From Phocoenobacter uteri (GTDB lineage: Bacteria; Pseudomonadota; Gammaproteobacteria; Enterobacterales; Pasteurellaceae): a DNA stretch of 64,000 bases. Positions 54,285-61,085 of this stretch are shown here, in pieces. Below the pieces are notes generated by a model, which saw only the letters and a program-made list of their open reading frames with translations, made no database searches and was not told where the DNA came from. The stretch spans positions 992,001-1,056,000 of the forward strand of contig NZ_UGTA01000001.1 in NCBI RefSeq assembly GCF_900454895.1. Reading direction: 5' to 3'. A program made the position numbers and the translations under genes. Numbering within the stretch: position 1 is the first letter of the stretch; every line of letters begins with the position of its first letter.

Positions 54285-55325
54285 TTAAAAATTACAAGGC
54301 AATCTCGGTCTAACCTGATTTGAGAAATCGTCTAGCCAGTAGTTGAACTCGTGGCTTAGGTCATACGCTGTTGCTGCAATATCATTTTTTATACCTGAAA
54401 AGCGTGTTATTCCTAATGCGTCAAACAATTCTCTATGTACTTGCTCTGTACTTTGAGCGAATAGTCTGGACTTGTTGATATACTGCACCACTGCTTTTGC
54501 GGTATCTCTGTCTATTGTCACCGTTTCATTTTGGTCTAGCTTTTTCACTTCATTGTTAAAGTAAGCTCGAGCTTTTTTCATTGTACATTTTAATGGCATC
54601 CCAAAATTATGTAAGAAATGTCCGCCAAGTGTTTCATTGATTGCGTTATACATTCCTGTGTCTATCGCTTTTTGTCGCATTTCCTGTGCTTCGTTGCAGA
54701 AATGATACATCTTAGCTAACAGTTGCAAGGTATCTTCATCACATTTGTTTTCTTGTACCATATATCTTGGGTCGGTGATTAACTCCCCTTCCAAGCAGAT
54801 TTTATGTACATACTCTACGGCTTGGGGTAATTGTTCTGATGAAAGTTCATCAATATGCTGAACATTGAAACGTTGATTTACAAAATTATAAGCGTCTGAG
54901 TAAAGTAACCCTTTTTTACTCACGAGCATACTCACTGCTTGTCTTAATCCTGTGCGTTCATCTACTGTGGTTTTTCTTTCTGCTTGTTGCTGATTTGCGA
55001 TTTCTTTTTCAATTAAATCTAAGATCCACTTTCTGCATTCTTTGGCTACTTTTGTACGAGCAAACATTGCAATTAAATGGCAACCTCGTAAACTGAAAAT
55101 TCTTGTTGAAGTCTGTAAATTAGTACTTCTTTTCGAGACGGTCAATTTGACCGTGTCGGTCATATCACTTGTAAACTCATCAGAATTACGATTATAAATT
55201 TTAGTTACAGAATCAACATTTGCGTACTCTAACATTGTAGCTAAATCGCTAGAAGTAAAATAAGTTTGTCCGTTGTGAATTACTGGATTAAGAGTTGTAG
55301 TTTTGAAAGTTAATTGATTAGACAT
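54285..55325 (-). CDS. Phage antirepressor, BRO-N type
   Basis: 346 residues. The N-terminal BRO-type domain (about 1-110) has NGQTYFTSSDLATMLEYANV, VTKIYNRN and RIFSLRGCHLIAMFARTKVA. The C-terminal half (about 130-346) is not recognised. Antirepressors bind and disable the prophage repressor and thereby switch on lytic growth. The gene stands inside the late region, like ant of P22 immI and P1, and not beside cI. Its ribosome site (AGGAGATTATT) is complementary to segments of the leader upstream. Confidence 0.85.
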   Translation of the reverse strand: MSNQLTFKTTTLNPVIHNGQTYFTSSDLATMLEYANVDSVTKIYNRNSDEFTSDMTDTVKLTVSKRSTNLQTSTRIFSLRGCHLIAMFARTKVAKECRKWILDLIEKEIANQQQAERKTTVDERTGLRQAVSMLVSKKGLLYSDAYNFVNQRFNVQHIDELSSEQLPQAVEYVHKICLEGELITDPRYMVQENKCDEDTLQLLAKMYHFCNEAQEMRQKAIDTGMYNAINETLGGHFLHNFGMPLKCTMKKARAYFNNEVKKLDQNETVTIDRDTAKAVVQYINKSRLFAQSTEQVHRELFDALGITRFSGIKNDIAATAYDLSHEFNYWLDDFSNQVRPRLPCNF

Positions 55326-55340
55326 AATAATCTCCTGTTG

Positions 55341-55428
55341 TTTTTTCGAAAATTCACCCTAGATAGTAGGGTTGCCAAGAGGTTCGAAAACCGCAACAAG
55401 TCCGGCTGGGATTATTTCTCTTACGAGT
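55341..55428 (-). ncRNA. C4-like antisense leader of the antirepressor gene
   Basis: On the minus strand this leader folds into CTC-GTAA-GAG, a GTTGC/GCAAC stem that encloses GGTT-TTCG-AACC, and CCCTA/TAGGG. Two segments are complementary to the antirepressor ribosome region: AATAATC (55410-55416) and TGTTG (55394-55398) match the complement of CAACAGGAGATTATT (55326-55340) at its two ends. This two-block architecture is that of C4 RNA, which regulates ant in P1/P7. A TATAAT box lies at 55429-55434. Fold and name were judged by eye. Confidence 0.6.
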
Positions 55429-55523
55429 ATTATATTCTCCGCCCTCTCGGCATAGATTTTAATTTTTTACCTTTTTATATCTAAATAAATTCTAAGGCAC
55501 TACTTTTAGTAAATTTTGGATAT

Positions 55524-55561
55524 AAAAAAACCGCATAGGGTTTCGGTTGCGGAATTACCGC
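55524..55561 (-). promoter_or_regulatory. Attenuator-like hairpin pair upstream of the antirepressor leader
   Basis: GCGG (55558-55561) can pair with CCGC (55549-55552), which can otherwise be part of CCGCA / TGCGG (55548-55552 with 55531-55535), followed by seven T on the minus strand. The exclusive pairing suggests a conditional terminator. The ligand or trigger is unknown. Confidence 0.45.
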
Positions 55562-55622
55562 TCGTTGAAAGGTTTCGACACCTTGTTGTGAATAATATAA
55601 TTTTATTTTTAAGATGTAAAGA

Positions 55623-55655
55623 AAAAGGATAATAAATATTGTCTATTATCCTTTT
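55623..55655 (-). terminator. Terminator of the nuclease-lipoprotein pair
   Basis: AAAAGGATAATA / TATTATCCTTTT, 12-bp stem with a nine-base loop; T-rich tail on the minus strand. Confidence 0.92.
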
Positions 55656-55676
55656 ATTCTCTAAAGTTGGGCTAAA

Positions 55677-56036
55677 TTAGTATTTGGCACATTGCTCTGC
55701 AGGGAACATCACCCCCCCAAGCATAAATGTTCCTCCCGCAGAAGCATCATAAAATTTAATTCTTGAGCCTTTACTTTCTTCAACTATATCTAGTAGATGT
55801 CTAACTTTTTCGGTATTTTGCATTACAATCAATCTTAAACCGTTTGGGAGGGTTTCTTCTGTATATCTCGGAGCAGATATCCAAGTAGGTTTTACGCACG
55901 CCACATACTGTTCAACTGTTTTATGAGATACAATGTCAAATATTGGCTTAGATGATAGCAACTCTTCTTTATAAGCACCAATGCTACACCCTGTCAAACC
56001 TAGAGCCACTATGCTAACCGCTAATAATTTTTTCAT
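55677..56036 (-). CDS. Prophage lipoprotein coupled to the HsdR_N-like gene
   Basis: 119 residues. Lipoprotein signal (VALGLTGCSIG), then a mature part of about 100 residues with two Cys (EQYVACVKP, AEQCAKY) and the blocks LPNGLRLIVMQNTEKV and YDASAGGTFMLGGVMFP. The ATG overlaps the upstream stop (ATGA), so both are made together. The GAGGT ribosome site is inside the upstream gene. No family is recognised. A role at the envelope during the prophage state is inferred. Confidence 0.82.
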   Translation of the reverse strand: MKKLLAVSIVALGLTGCSIGAYKEELLSSKPIFDIVSHKTVEQYVACVKPTWISAPRYTEETLPNGLRLIVMQNTEKVRHLLDIVEESKGSRIKFYDASAGGTFMLGGVMFPAEQCAKY

Positions 56037-57181
56037 AAGATACCTCTTCTAAAGTTATCATTATTTTGACAATATTCTAAACTATCCTGAATTAGTCCAC
56101 TAATACGCAAAATATTTTCTGGTCTATCAATAATAATTTGATTCCCTGATAATTCAAGCTTAGCTCTAGTAATTTCTTTTTTATGTTCATCGGTTAACTC
56201 AATAGGAACAACTATTGATGGTCTTTGCTTATTATCATAATATCGTAAAATCCATCTATTTGATTTACCATTAAATAATAAACTAAAATAACTTTCAGTA
56301 TCTTTGGCAATAATATTTACATCATCACCTAAAATCATTTTTACATAGTCAAAAAGTAATCTTTCTGTATATGTTGTCACGATTTTATTATTTTCAGGAT
56401 CAATTATAGGTGCAGTTTCATCAATTACTTCTATTTCATCAGTTTCTTCAACAACACTTTCATTTTTACTTGACAATCCATACACAACCATTGCACTCAC
56501 TGTCTTTTCAACTGCCTGTTTTACAATCGGTTGAATACTTTCTAAAAATCGTTGATTCAATTGTCTTCCAACATTTGATCGTCCAGCAACATATCTAATA
56601 AATTCAATATCAACCTCTTTTAAACTAGATGTTATTATTTTTGTAAAAGCTGTTAAATAAATACTTTCCTCTGCAAGCATTCTCAGTGCTTCAGGTTGGA
56701 ATTTATCATAACAAAATTTACATAATTGAGTTATTTTTGTTTCATCAAAATTTTCAAAATTAATCTTTAAGAATGGAGTTTTATCCATTAAATTTTTTTC
56801 ATTAAGATCTGTGAAAAAGAGCCACTCTCTACCATTTGTAATTGCAGCCACAGCAACTTCTGGTGTTGCATTAAAATAACGAGATAATTGTGGAGAATGA
56901 TTAGTTAGATTTTCTGAATACGATTTTGCTTCTATAAACATAACAGGTACGTCGTGACAAAATAAAGCATAATCCACTCTTTCTGAGTTCTTACTCCCTT
57001 GAAAATCTGCAGAATATTCTGCTTTTACTTTTGTTGGATCATAAGGAGCAAAGCCTAATATATCTAAAAAAGGTAAAATTAAAGCTTGTTTAGTTGTTTC
57101 TTCAGTAGAGCAAAACTGACCAACTTTTAAAACATGTTGGGAATGAGCTAACACACGCTCTTTGAATATATTATCAATCAT
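56033..57181 (-). CDS. Stand-alone HsdR_N-like PD-(D/E)XK protein
   Basis: 382 residues. The N-terminal domain (1-190) matches the type I restriction HsdR_N / COG2810 nuclease fold: EYSADF (Glu55), ERVDYALF (Asp70), VMFIEAKS (Glu84, Lys86) and TNGREWLFFTDL. The C-terminal part (about 270-382) is an unrecognised alpha/beta domain (TERLLFDYVKMIL, SNRWILRYY). There is no SF2 helicase and no methylase or specificity gene nearby, so it is not a full restriction system. It is in the prophage tail region and coupled to a lipoprotein; defence or exclusion is a reasonable hypothesis. AGAGGA precedes the start. Confidence 0.82.
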   Translation of the reverse strand: MIDNIFKERVLAHSQHVLKVGQFCSTEETTKQALILPFLDILGFAPYDPTKVKAEYSADFQGSKNSERVDYALFCHDVPVMFIEAKSYSENLTNHSPQLSRYFNATPEVAVAAITNGREWLFFTDLNEKNLMDKTPFLKINFENFDETKITQLCKFCYDKFQPEALRMLAEESIYLTAFTKIITSSLKEVDIEFIRYVAGRSNVGRQLNQRFLESIQPIVKQAVEKTVSAMVVYGLSSKNESVVEETDEIEVIDETAPIIDPENNKIVTTYTERLLFDYVKMILGDDVNIIAKDTESYFSLLFNGKSNRWILRYYDNKQRPSIVVPIELTDEHKKEITRAKLELSGNQIIIDRPENILRISGLIQDSLEYCQNNDNFRRGIL

Positions 57182-57282
57182 AAATCCTCTTAATTATCGT
57201 TATTTAATACCGATAACATTCTACAAATAAAACAAATTCTTGTCTGTGATCAAGTTCAAAGTTTTATGAAGATAATAAACAT

Positions 57283-57624
57283 TTATTCAACAACAAGCTC
57301 TTCATCAACGGTTTCAACCCCTTGTGAGATAACGAGCGATCCTGTTCTGATTTTCCCATAAGCAAGTGGAACAGGGCGACCTTGTGCGGTCATATTAGAA
57401 AGATTAGAGAAGTGGGTAGATTGTTTCTTCTCGGTGTCATTAGATTGACCCATCTCTGGTGTTTTTGTTAGCATTTGAGCAACACCACCTGCTATCATAC
57501 CGATACCCGTAGCAATTAAAGCCACACCACCCGCCCAAGAAGTAAAGACTCCAACGACAATCATTGTATCTTGCTCGAGTTTGGCAAGTTCTAGTTTGAA
57601 TTCGTTACTGATTAGTTGTGGCAT
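57283..57624 (-). CDS. Partial second copy of tail assembly protein I
   Basis: 113 residues. The last 80 residues (GGVAQMLTKTPEMGQ, STHFSNLSNMTAQGRPVPLA, SQGVETVDEE) match the end of gpI at 48142-48759 (MTxPEMG, GRPIPLLYG, SQGVETVDEQ). The ubiquitin-like N-terminal part of gpI is absent, replaced by a short unrelated start. It has a ribosome site and an open frame, so a short product may exist. It is probably a recombination relic with preserved translation. Confidence 0.85.
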   Translation of the reverse strand: MPQLISNEFKLELAKLEQDTMIVVGVFTSWAGGVALIATGIGMIAGGVAQMLTKTPEMGQSNDTEKKQSTHFSNLSNMTAQGRPVPLAYGKIRTGSLVISQGVETVDEELVVE

Positions 57625-57627
57625 TAT

Positions 57628-57801
57628 TTACCCCTTTATTTTCTGATATTCAATAAATGCTTTTATCACATCAGGCAAGGCAAGAATAACACCATATAAA
57701 AAGGTACAGATAAGAATAGCCCACAAAAAACGTTTTACTGTTTTTGATTTATCCATTAGTTCTAACATTTTACGAACCTCTTTGAGTATGTTAAAATCCA
57801 T
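57628..57801 (-). CDS. Small single-helix prophage protein (57 residues)
   Basis: Begins MDFNILKEVRKMLELMDKSK, then one hydrophobic helix (FLWAILICTFLYGVILALP) and a short polar tail. AAGGAGATAAATTTTGA precedes the start, and four bases separate its stop from the next ATG (TAA ATA ATG). Its first 25 residues and ribosome region resemble the 30-residue gene at 58738-58830. Function unknown; size and topology would fit a holin, antiholin or spanin-like moron, which is only a guess. Confidence 0.7.
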   Translation of the reverse strand: MDFNILKEVRKMLELMDKSKTVKRFLWAILICTFLYGVILALPDVIKAFIEYQKIKG

Positions 57802-57848
57802 TCAAAATTTATCTCCTTTTTCCTTTAATCTGTTAAGGAGATTTAAAA

Positions 57849-57876
57849 CCCTAGTAACTCGTAATTACTGGGCTTT
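57849..57876. terminator. Hairpin with terminator form, left of two
   Basis: CCCTAGTAA / TTACTGGG stem with one bulge; T-run on the plus strand and GGGTTTT on the minus. It resembles the hairpin at 58002-58032. Confidence 0.6.
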
Positions 57877-58001
57877 ATTTTTTAAATTCTTTTAATGCCA
57901 AAATAATGTTTGGCAATCTCCACACTAGCAGTTGTAGCTCCCTTTCTCATTTTGCTATGCTACAATAATTTGTTCCTTATACTCTTTCTATATGGAATGA
58001 A
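57877..58001. other. Short spacer between the two terminator hairpins
   Basis: 125 bases. A minus-strand 22-codon frame (MRKGATTASVEIAKHYFGIK) and a GCCAAA/TTTGGC hairpin are seen. Coding status is unsupported. Confidence 0.3.
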
Positions 58002-58032
58002 AAACCCTAGTAATTACCAGTTACTAGGGTTT
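58002..58032 (-). terminator. Terminator after the G-T frameshift gene
   Basis: AAACCCTAGTAA / TTACTAGGGTTT, 12-bp stem and seven-base loop, with T on both sides. It lies four bases past the T stop. Confidence 0.85.
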
Positions 58033-58036
58033 CTTT

Positions 58037-58345
58037 TTATCTATTCGCTAAAAATTCTGCACTACCATCATCATGTTCTTGTTCTTCTGCTGTGGATGAA
58101 TCATTAAATAATGGTAAGAAGTCAGATATTTTAGGTGCCTCTTTTTTAGGATCTCTGTTGATTAAAGCTAACATATATGATATCTGTGCCGTCCGATAAT
58201 CTTCTCGCCAAAGACCGAACGGTTGTTCTTGGTAATATAACTCATATTCCTGATACTCCCGTTCTGGTATTTGTTCTATTTCAGTTAGCGTTTTGCCCAA
58301 CGCAAGACTTAAAGTTATTTGGAACTTACGTCGGGCTGAGAGTTT
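58037..58345 (-). CDS. Tail assembly chaperone T region, expressed as G-T by -1 frameshift
   Basis: From the slippery site the -1 frame runs to a stop at 58037, adding about 102 residues to G: SARRKFQITLSLALGKTLTE, ELYYQEQPFGLWREDYRTAQ and an acidic tail. The motif PFGxWRxDxRxAQI is the gene T mark in lambda. The fusion would be about 228 residues and loads tape measure protein, as in lambda. An internal ATG at 58300 exists but lacks a ribosome site. Confidence 0.85.
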   Translation of the reverse strand, partial: KLSARRKFQITLSLALGKTLTEIEQIPEREYQEYELYYQEQPFGLWREDYRTAQISYMLALINRDPKKEAPKISDFLPLFNDSSTAEEQEHDDGSAEFLANR

Positions 58346-58722
58346 TTTGGTTGTTCCTCTAAAAGAGAGCTTTCTAAGCTACTAAAAATACTTTTATCTA
58401 GTTTTGATAATTGCTCTAAATCTTCTTTATTGTTTATATCAAAAATATTATTACCCTCTTTATCACACAAGCGTGAAGCTAAAGTTCTAGCTAACTTATA
58501 AGGGTCGTACACTTTCGCTAATTGTTTAGTTAATTCTGCTTCATCATCTAAATCAAGCTCGATTCCTTGTTCTTCAGCTAATTTGTATAATTGCTGTTGC
58601 TGTCCGAAATAATGTTGATTCATTTCCCCAACATTAAATTCACGAATAAAAAATTCTTGTTCTCCAACTTTTATAGTACGAACTTTTGGCTTAATACTTA
58701 ATATTTGCTCTCTTAAATTCAT
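58315..58722 (-). CDS. Tail assembly chaperone G
   Basis: 135 residues: IKPKVRTIKVGEQEFFIREF, then YDPYKLARTLASRLCDKEG, typical of lambda gpG-like chaperones that coat the tape measure protein during tail assembly. AAGGAG seven bases before ATG. The slippery site lies at codons 125-127, so most ribosomes should end at 58315 and a minority go on into T. Confidence 0.88.
   Translation of the reverse strand: MNLREQILSIKPKVRTIKVGEQEFFIREFNVGEMNQHYFGQQQQLYKLAEEQGIELDLDDEAELTKQLAKVYDPYKLARTLASRLCDKEGNNIFDINNKEDLEQLSKLDKSIFSSLESSLLEEQPKNSQPDVSSK
58342..58348 (-). promoter_or_regulatory. Programmed -1 ribosomal frameshift site (G/G-T)
   Basis: A AAA AAC in the G frame (codons CCA AAA AAC, with the heptamer from the last base of CCA). 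It is the textbook -1 slippery heptamer. The -1 frame is open across the site and carries the T-like domain. Confidence 0.9.
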
Positions 58723-58737
58723 TTTATTCTCCTTATT

Positions 58738-58830
58738 TTATGAGTGTCGCAATAGCTGTCTTGCTTTTGTATCTTTACCTAGCACTTCAAACATTCTTGC
58801 TACTCCTTTTAAATCTATGTTAAAATTCAT
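58738..58830 (-). CDS. Very small prophage ORF before gene G (30 residues)
   Basis: MNFNIDLKGVARMFEVLGKD, then TKARQLLRHS. AGAGGAATAAAATTTGG precedes the ATG, and its stop is 15 bases before G. The start region is homologous at DNA level to that of the 57-residue gene at 57628. Possibly a translational leader for G, or a remnant of a duplicated unit. Coding is supported only by the ribosome site and the similarity. Confidence 0.5.
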   Translation of the reverse strand: MNFNIDLKGVARMFEVLGKDTKARQLLRHS

Positions 58831-58865
58831 CCAAATTTTATTCCTCTTAAGTTGGTAATTGGAAT

Positions 58866-58907
58866 GAAAAAACCCAGTGGGATTGCTGTCCTACTGGGTT
58901 TGTTTTT
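58866..58907 (-). terminator. Terminator after the tail tube gene
   Basis: AAACCCAGT / ACTGGGTTT stem with additional AGTAGGA pairing inside; T-rich on both strands. It lies 14 bases past the tube gene stop. Confidence 0.85.
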
Positions 58908-58920
58908 TATTTTCTATTGA

Positions 58921-59571
58921 TTATTCTGGCAATAAATAGTCTCGTTTAGATTGCTTGATCGTAATACCACTTTCAAACTTACCTTTCACTTCACCGCTAA
59001 AATTCGCACCTGTTTGAATAAATCCAGTTCCGTATAAAGAGCCTTGTCCATTTTTTAAGATAATTAAATATGGGAATGTTTCTTTATTGTAGAACTTGCT
59101 ACGCAAATCAGATTGCATTGTGGTTGCGGGAGCGAAGAAAAATGTTAATTTTAAAGAACCGAATTCAATATCACCTGGTTCTGTTTCCGTACCATCACTG
59201 CACATTGTCGTTACGTCTTCTTCTGTTAAGGTATCGCCATCCTTTTCTAAATTTTTGATCGCACAAAAATTTGATGACCATCTTACTTTTTCAAGTTTAG
59301 CCGTTGAAAAATCTGTCGGTTTATCTTTATCAGACCAATCAACTTCAGAAGCAAGTGTAATAACATCTCCGCTCACCGATTCCACAGGATAAAAGCCATC
59401 TAGAGATAAAAGTCCTGTAATTTTAATACAATCCCCTTTCTTTAAGCTATTTCCAGTTGCTGTAATAGTCGCTCTTGGCGTTACTGAACAAGCCGTAATT
59501 GATTTTGCGGTTTCTAAACCTTTGCCAATATAAAATTTTGTCCCTTGAAATGGGGTCGTTTTTGTTGCCAT
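58921..59571 (-). CDS. Major tail tube protein
   Basis: 216 residues, position and fold of lambda gpV/phage tail tube family: KTTPFQGTKFYIGKGLETAK, then WSSNFCAIKNLEKDGDTLTE and EFGSLKLTFFFAPATTMQ. It polymerises around the tape measure. AAGGAATAAATT precedes the start. Confidence 0.85.
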   Translation of the reverse strand: MATKTTPFQGTKFYIGKGLETAKSITACSVTPRATITATGNSLKKGDCIKITGLLSLDGFYPVESVSGDVITLASEVDWSDKDKPTDFSTAKLEKVRWSSNFCAIKNLEKDGDTLTEEDVTTMCSDGTETEPGDIEFGSLKLTFFFAPATTMQSDLRSKFYNKETFPYLIILKNGQGSLYGTGFIQTGANFSGEVKGKFESGITIKQSKRDYLLPE

Positions 59572-59574
59572 AAT

Positions 59575-59919
59575 TTATTCCTTATATGCTATAGTGTAGT
59601 TAATTACTCGACGATATAGTTTTGTATCATCTTCGTAATCTGTAAAATCATTGATTCGCTCGGCATATTCAAATTCTTTTGAAATTGCACTAAAAACCAA
59701 CTTTCTTAAATTAAAAATATCATCAGGATTGTTACTATAAATATCGATCTGTACTAAAAAATCATCTAAATCCCCCTCCTCTAGTGCTAAGTTAGGCTTT
59801 ACATTTGGGAAATCATAAACAATTACAGGGAACTGTTTATTTGTTTCAGGTATTACGCCATAGAAACATCGACCATCAACTAATGATTTAAGAGAATTAA
59901 ATATTTTCTTTTGGATCAT
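59575..59919 (-). CDS. Tail terminator/completion protein (DUF3168-like)
   Basis: 114 residues: FPVIVYDFPNVKPNLALEEG and DFLVQIDIYSNNPDDIFNLR fit the DUF3168/gp17 tail completion family. The start overlaps the gp10 stop (ATGA). Confidence 0.82.
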   Translation of the reverse strand: MIQKKIFNSLKSLVDGRCFYGVIPETNKQFPVIVYDFPNVKPNLALEEGDLDDFLVQIDIYSNNPDDIFNLRKLVFSAISKEFEYAERINDFTDYEDDTKLYRRVINYTIAYKE

Positions 59920-60395
59920 TTGTTACACTCCTTGATAATTTCATCTTGTAGTGTTTTGATAATAGTATTTGCAGCTTTATTCTTACTTTGCTGAAATGCA
60001 GGACGTAAAAATGGCTTTGCTCGCATTTTTGAAGTACCAAATTCTACAAACTTCCAATAAAAAGGATCATTAGGATTTTTAGCCCCACTTTTCCCTGTTT
60101 TAGCCTTAAATTTGGCTATTTGTTTACTTTTAAGCCCTTTAACCCATATGATTGTTTCTGTCGTCCCATTTCTGTGAACCTTAGTACGACTTTTAATTGC
60201 TTTTTTTAATGTTCCTGCTTTCCTGTTTGGTGCAGGGGATTTCAATATCGGTGCTTTTTGACGAGCATCATCTCGAATGATTACTCCTCCTTGATACATA
60301 GCATTTTTAGCGATCCGAGTGGCTGTTTTTCTACCGAGTTTTTGCATAGCACGACTTAGTTCTTTAAGTCCTTCAACTTTCACTGTGTCACTCAT
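59916..60395 (-). CDS. HK97 gp10-like head-tail protein
   Basis: 159 residues from ATG at 60395 (AAGGAG upstream). It begins SDTVKVEGLKELSRAMQKLG and has the Lys/Arg-rich middle and FWKFVEFGTSKMRAKPFLRP end of the HK97 gp10 family. It overlaps the head closure gene by eight bases. Confidence 0.9.
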   Translation of the reverse strand: MSDTVKVEGLKELSRAMQKLGRKTATRIAKNAMYQGGVIIRDDARQKAPILKSPAPNRKAGTLKKAIKSRTKVHRNGTTETIIWVKGLKSKQIAKFKAKTGKSGAKNPNDPFYWKFVEFGTSKMRAKPFLRPAFQQSKNKAANTIIKTLQDEIIKECNK

Positions 60396-60711
60396 CAAAT
60401 AACTCCTTGCACATAAGTTGTAACATTCGATTATGCTCTCGATAGTTTAAAACGCTCACAACCTCAAATTTACGGTTCTTAAAAACAACTTGTGAAGTAG
60501 GTAAAACCCCTTCTAAATATCTGATTACTATTTTTATGCTAACTTCTGAATTTAGGTGCTGAGAAGAAAAATATTCTTTACCTGAAATAGGTTCAACGCC
60601 TGCCCAAACAGTGGCAATATCAATCCATTCTTGTGTTGCTGCACCATAATCATTTTGTGTATTTACTTGTTTTTTTAAAGTAACCCTATGCCTCAATCTA
60701 CCAATATCCAT
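60388..60711 (-). CDS. Head closure protein (SPP1 gp16-like)
   Basis: 107 residues: LRHRVTLKKQVNTQNDYGA, then WIDIATVWAGVEPISGKEYF. This is the phage head-tail joining family that plugs the portal after packaging. GAGGT precedes the ATG. Confidence 0.9.
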   Translation of the reverse strand: MDIGRLRHRVTLKKQVNTQNDYGAATQEWIDIATVWAGVEPISGKEYFSSQHLNSEVSIKIVIRYLEGVLPTSQVVFKNRKFEVVSVLNYREHNRMLQLMCKELFDE

Positions 60712-60722
60712 ATCTCACCTCG

Positions 60723-61043
60723 CTAAATAGGAACATATGTGTAACGCTCCGCAATAAGTTTAACTGTTGGAGGTAATGCCATAGATTGATCTCGTAATGA
60801 TTCATTCCAACCGCCCCTATTCTCAAATAGATAGGCGACTAACATTAAAATGGCTACTTTTAGATTCGCATCAATTTCTAAAGCATTATCTGGTGGATTT
60901 TCAGGTAGAATTTCAAAAAGCATTCGATTTGTAAAATCACCGATAATTGATTTTGCAGATTCTAAATATAACAACAATAATTCATCTGAATGAGTATCAT
61001 CTATTCGACACTGTTGCTTTACCTCATCTAATGTGATCCGCAT
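60723..61043 (-). CDS. Head-tail connector (HK97 gp6-like)
   Basis: 106 residues: ITLDEVKQQCRIDDTHSDEL, LLLYLESAKSIIGDFTNR and a C-terminal PPTVKLIAERYTYVPI. It forms the ring below the portal. GGAGGA is five bases upstream of ATG. Confidence 0.9.
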   Translation of the reverse strand: MRITLDEVKQQCRIDDTHSDELLLLYLESAKSIIGDFTNRMLFEILPENPPDNALEIDANLKVAILMLVAYLFENRGGWNESLRDQSMALPPTVKLIAERYTYVPI

Positions 61044-61058
61044 TAGTCCTCCAAAAAT

Positions 61059-61078
61059 AAAGGCGACATTTGTCGCCT
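61059..61078 (-). terminator. Terminator-like hairpin after the capsid gene
   Basis: AGGCGACA / TGTCGCCT, followed on the minus strand by TTTATTTTT. It lies between major capsid and connector genes. Confidence 0.75.
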
Positions 61079-61085
61079 ATTATTG

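Noticed and set aside
56033..57181. Complete type I restriction-modification system
   Set aside because: No helicase domain, no HsdM or HsdS, and the neighbours are tail genes.
59096..59392. Plus-strand open frame of 98 codons opposite the tail tube gene
   Set aside because: No ribosome site; it mirrors the codon pattern of the true gene on the other strand.
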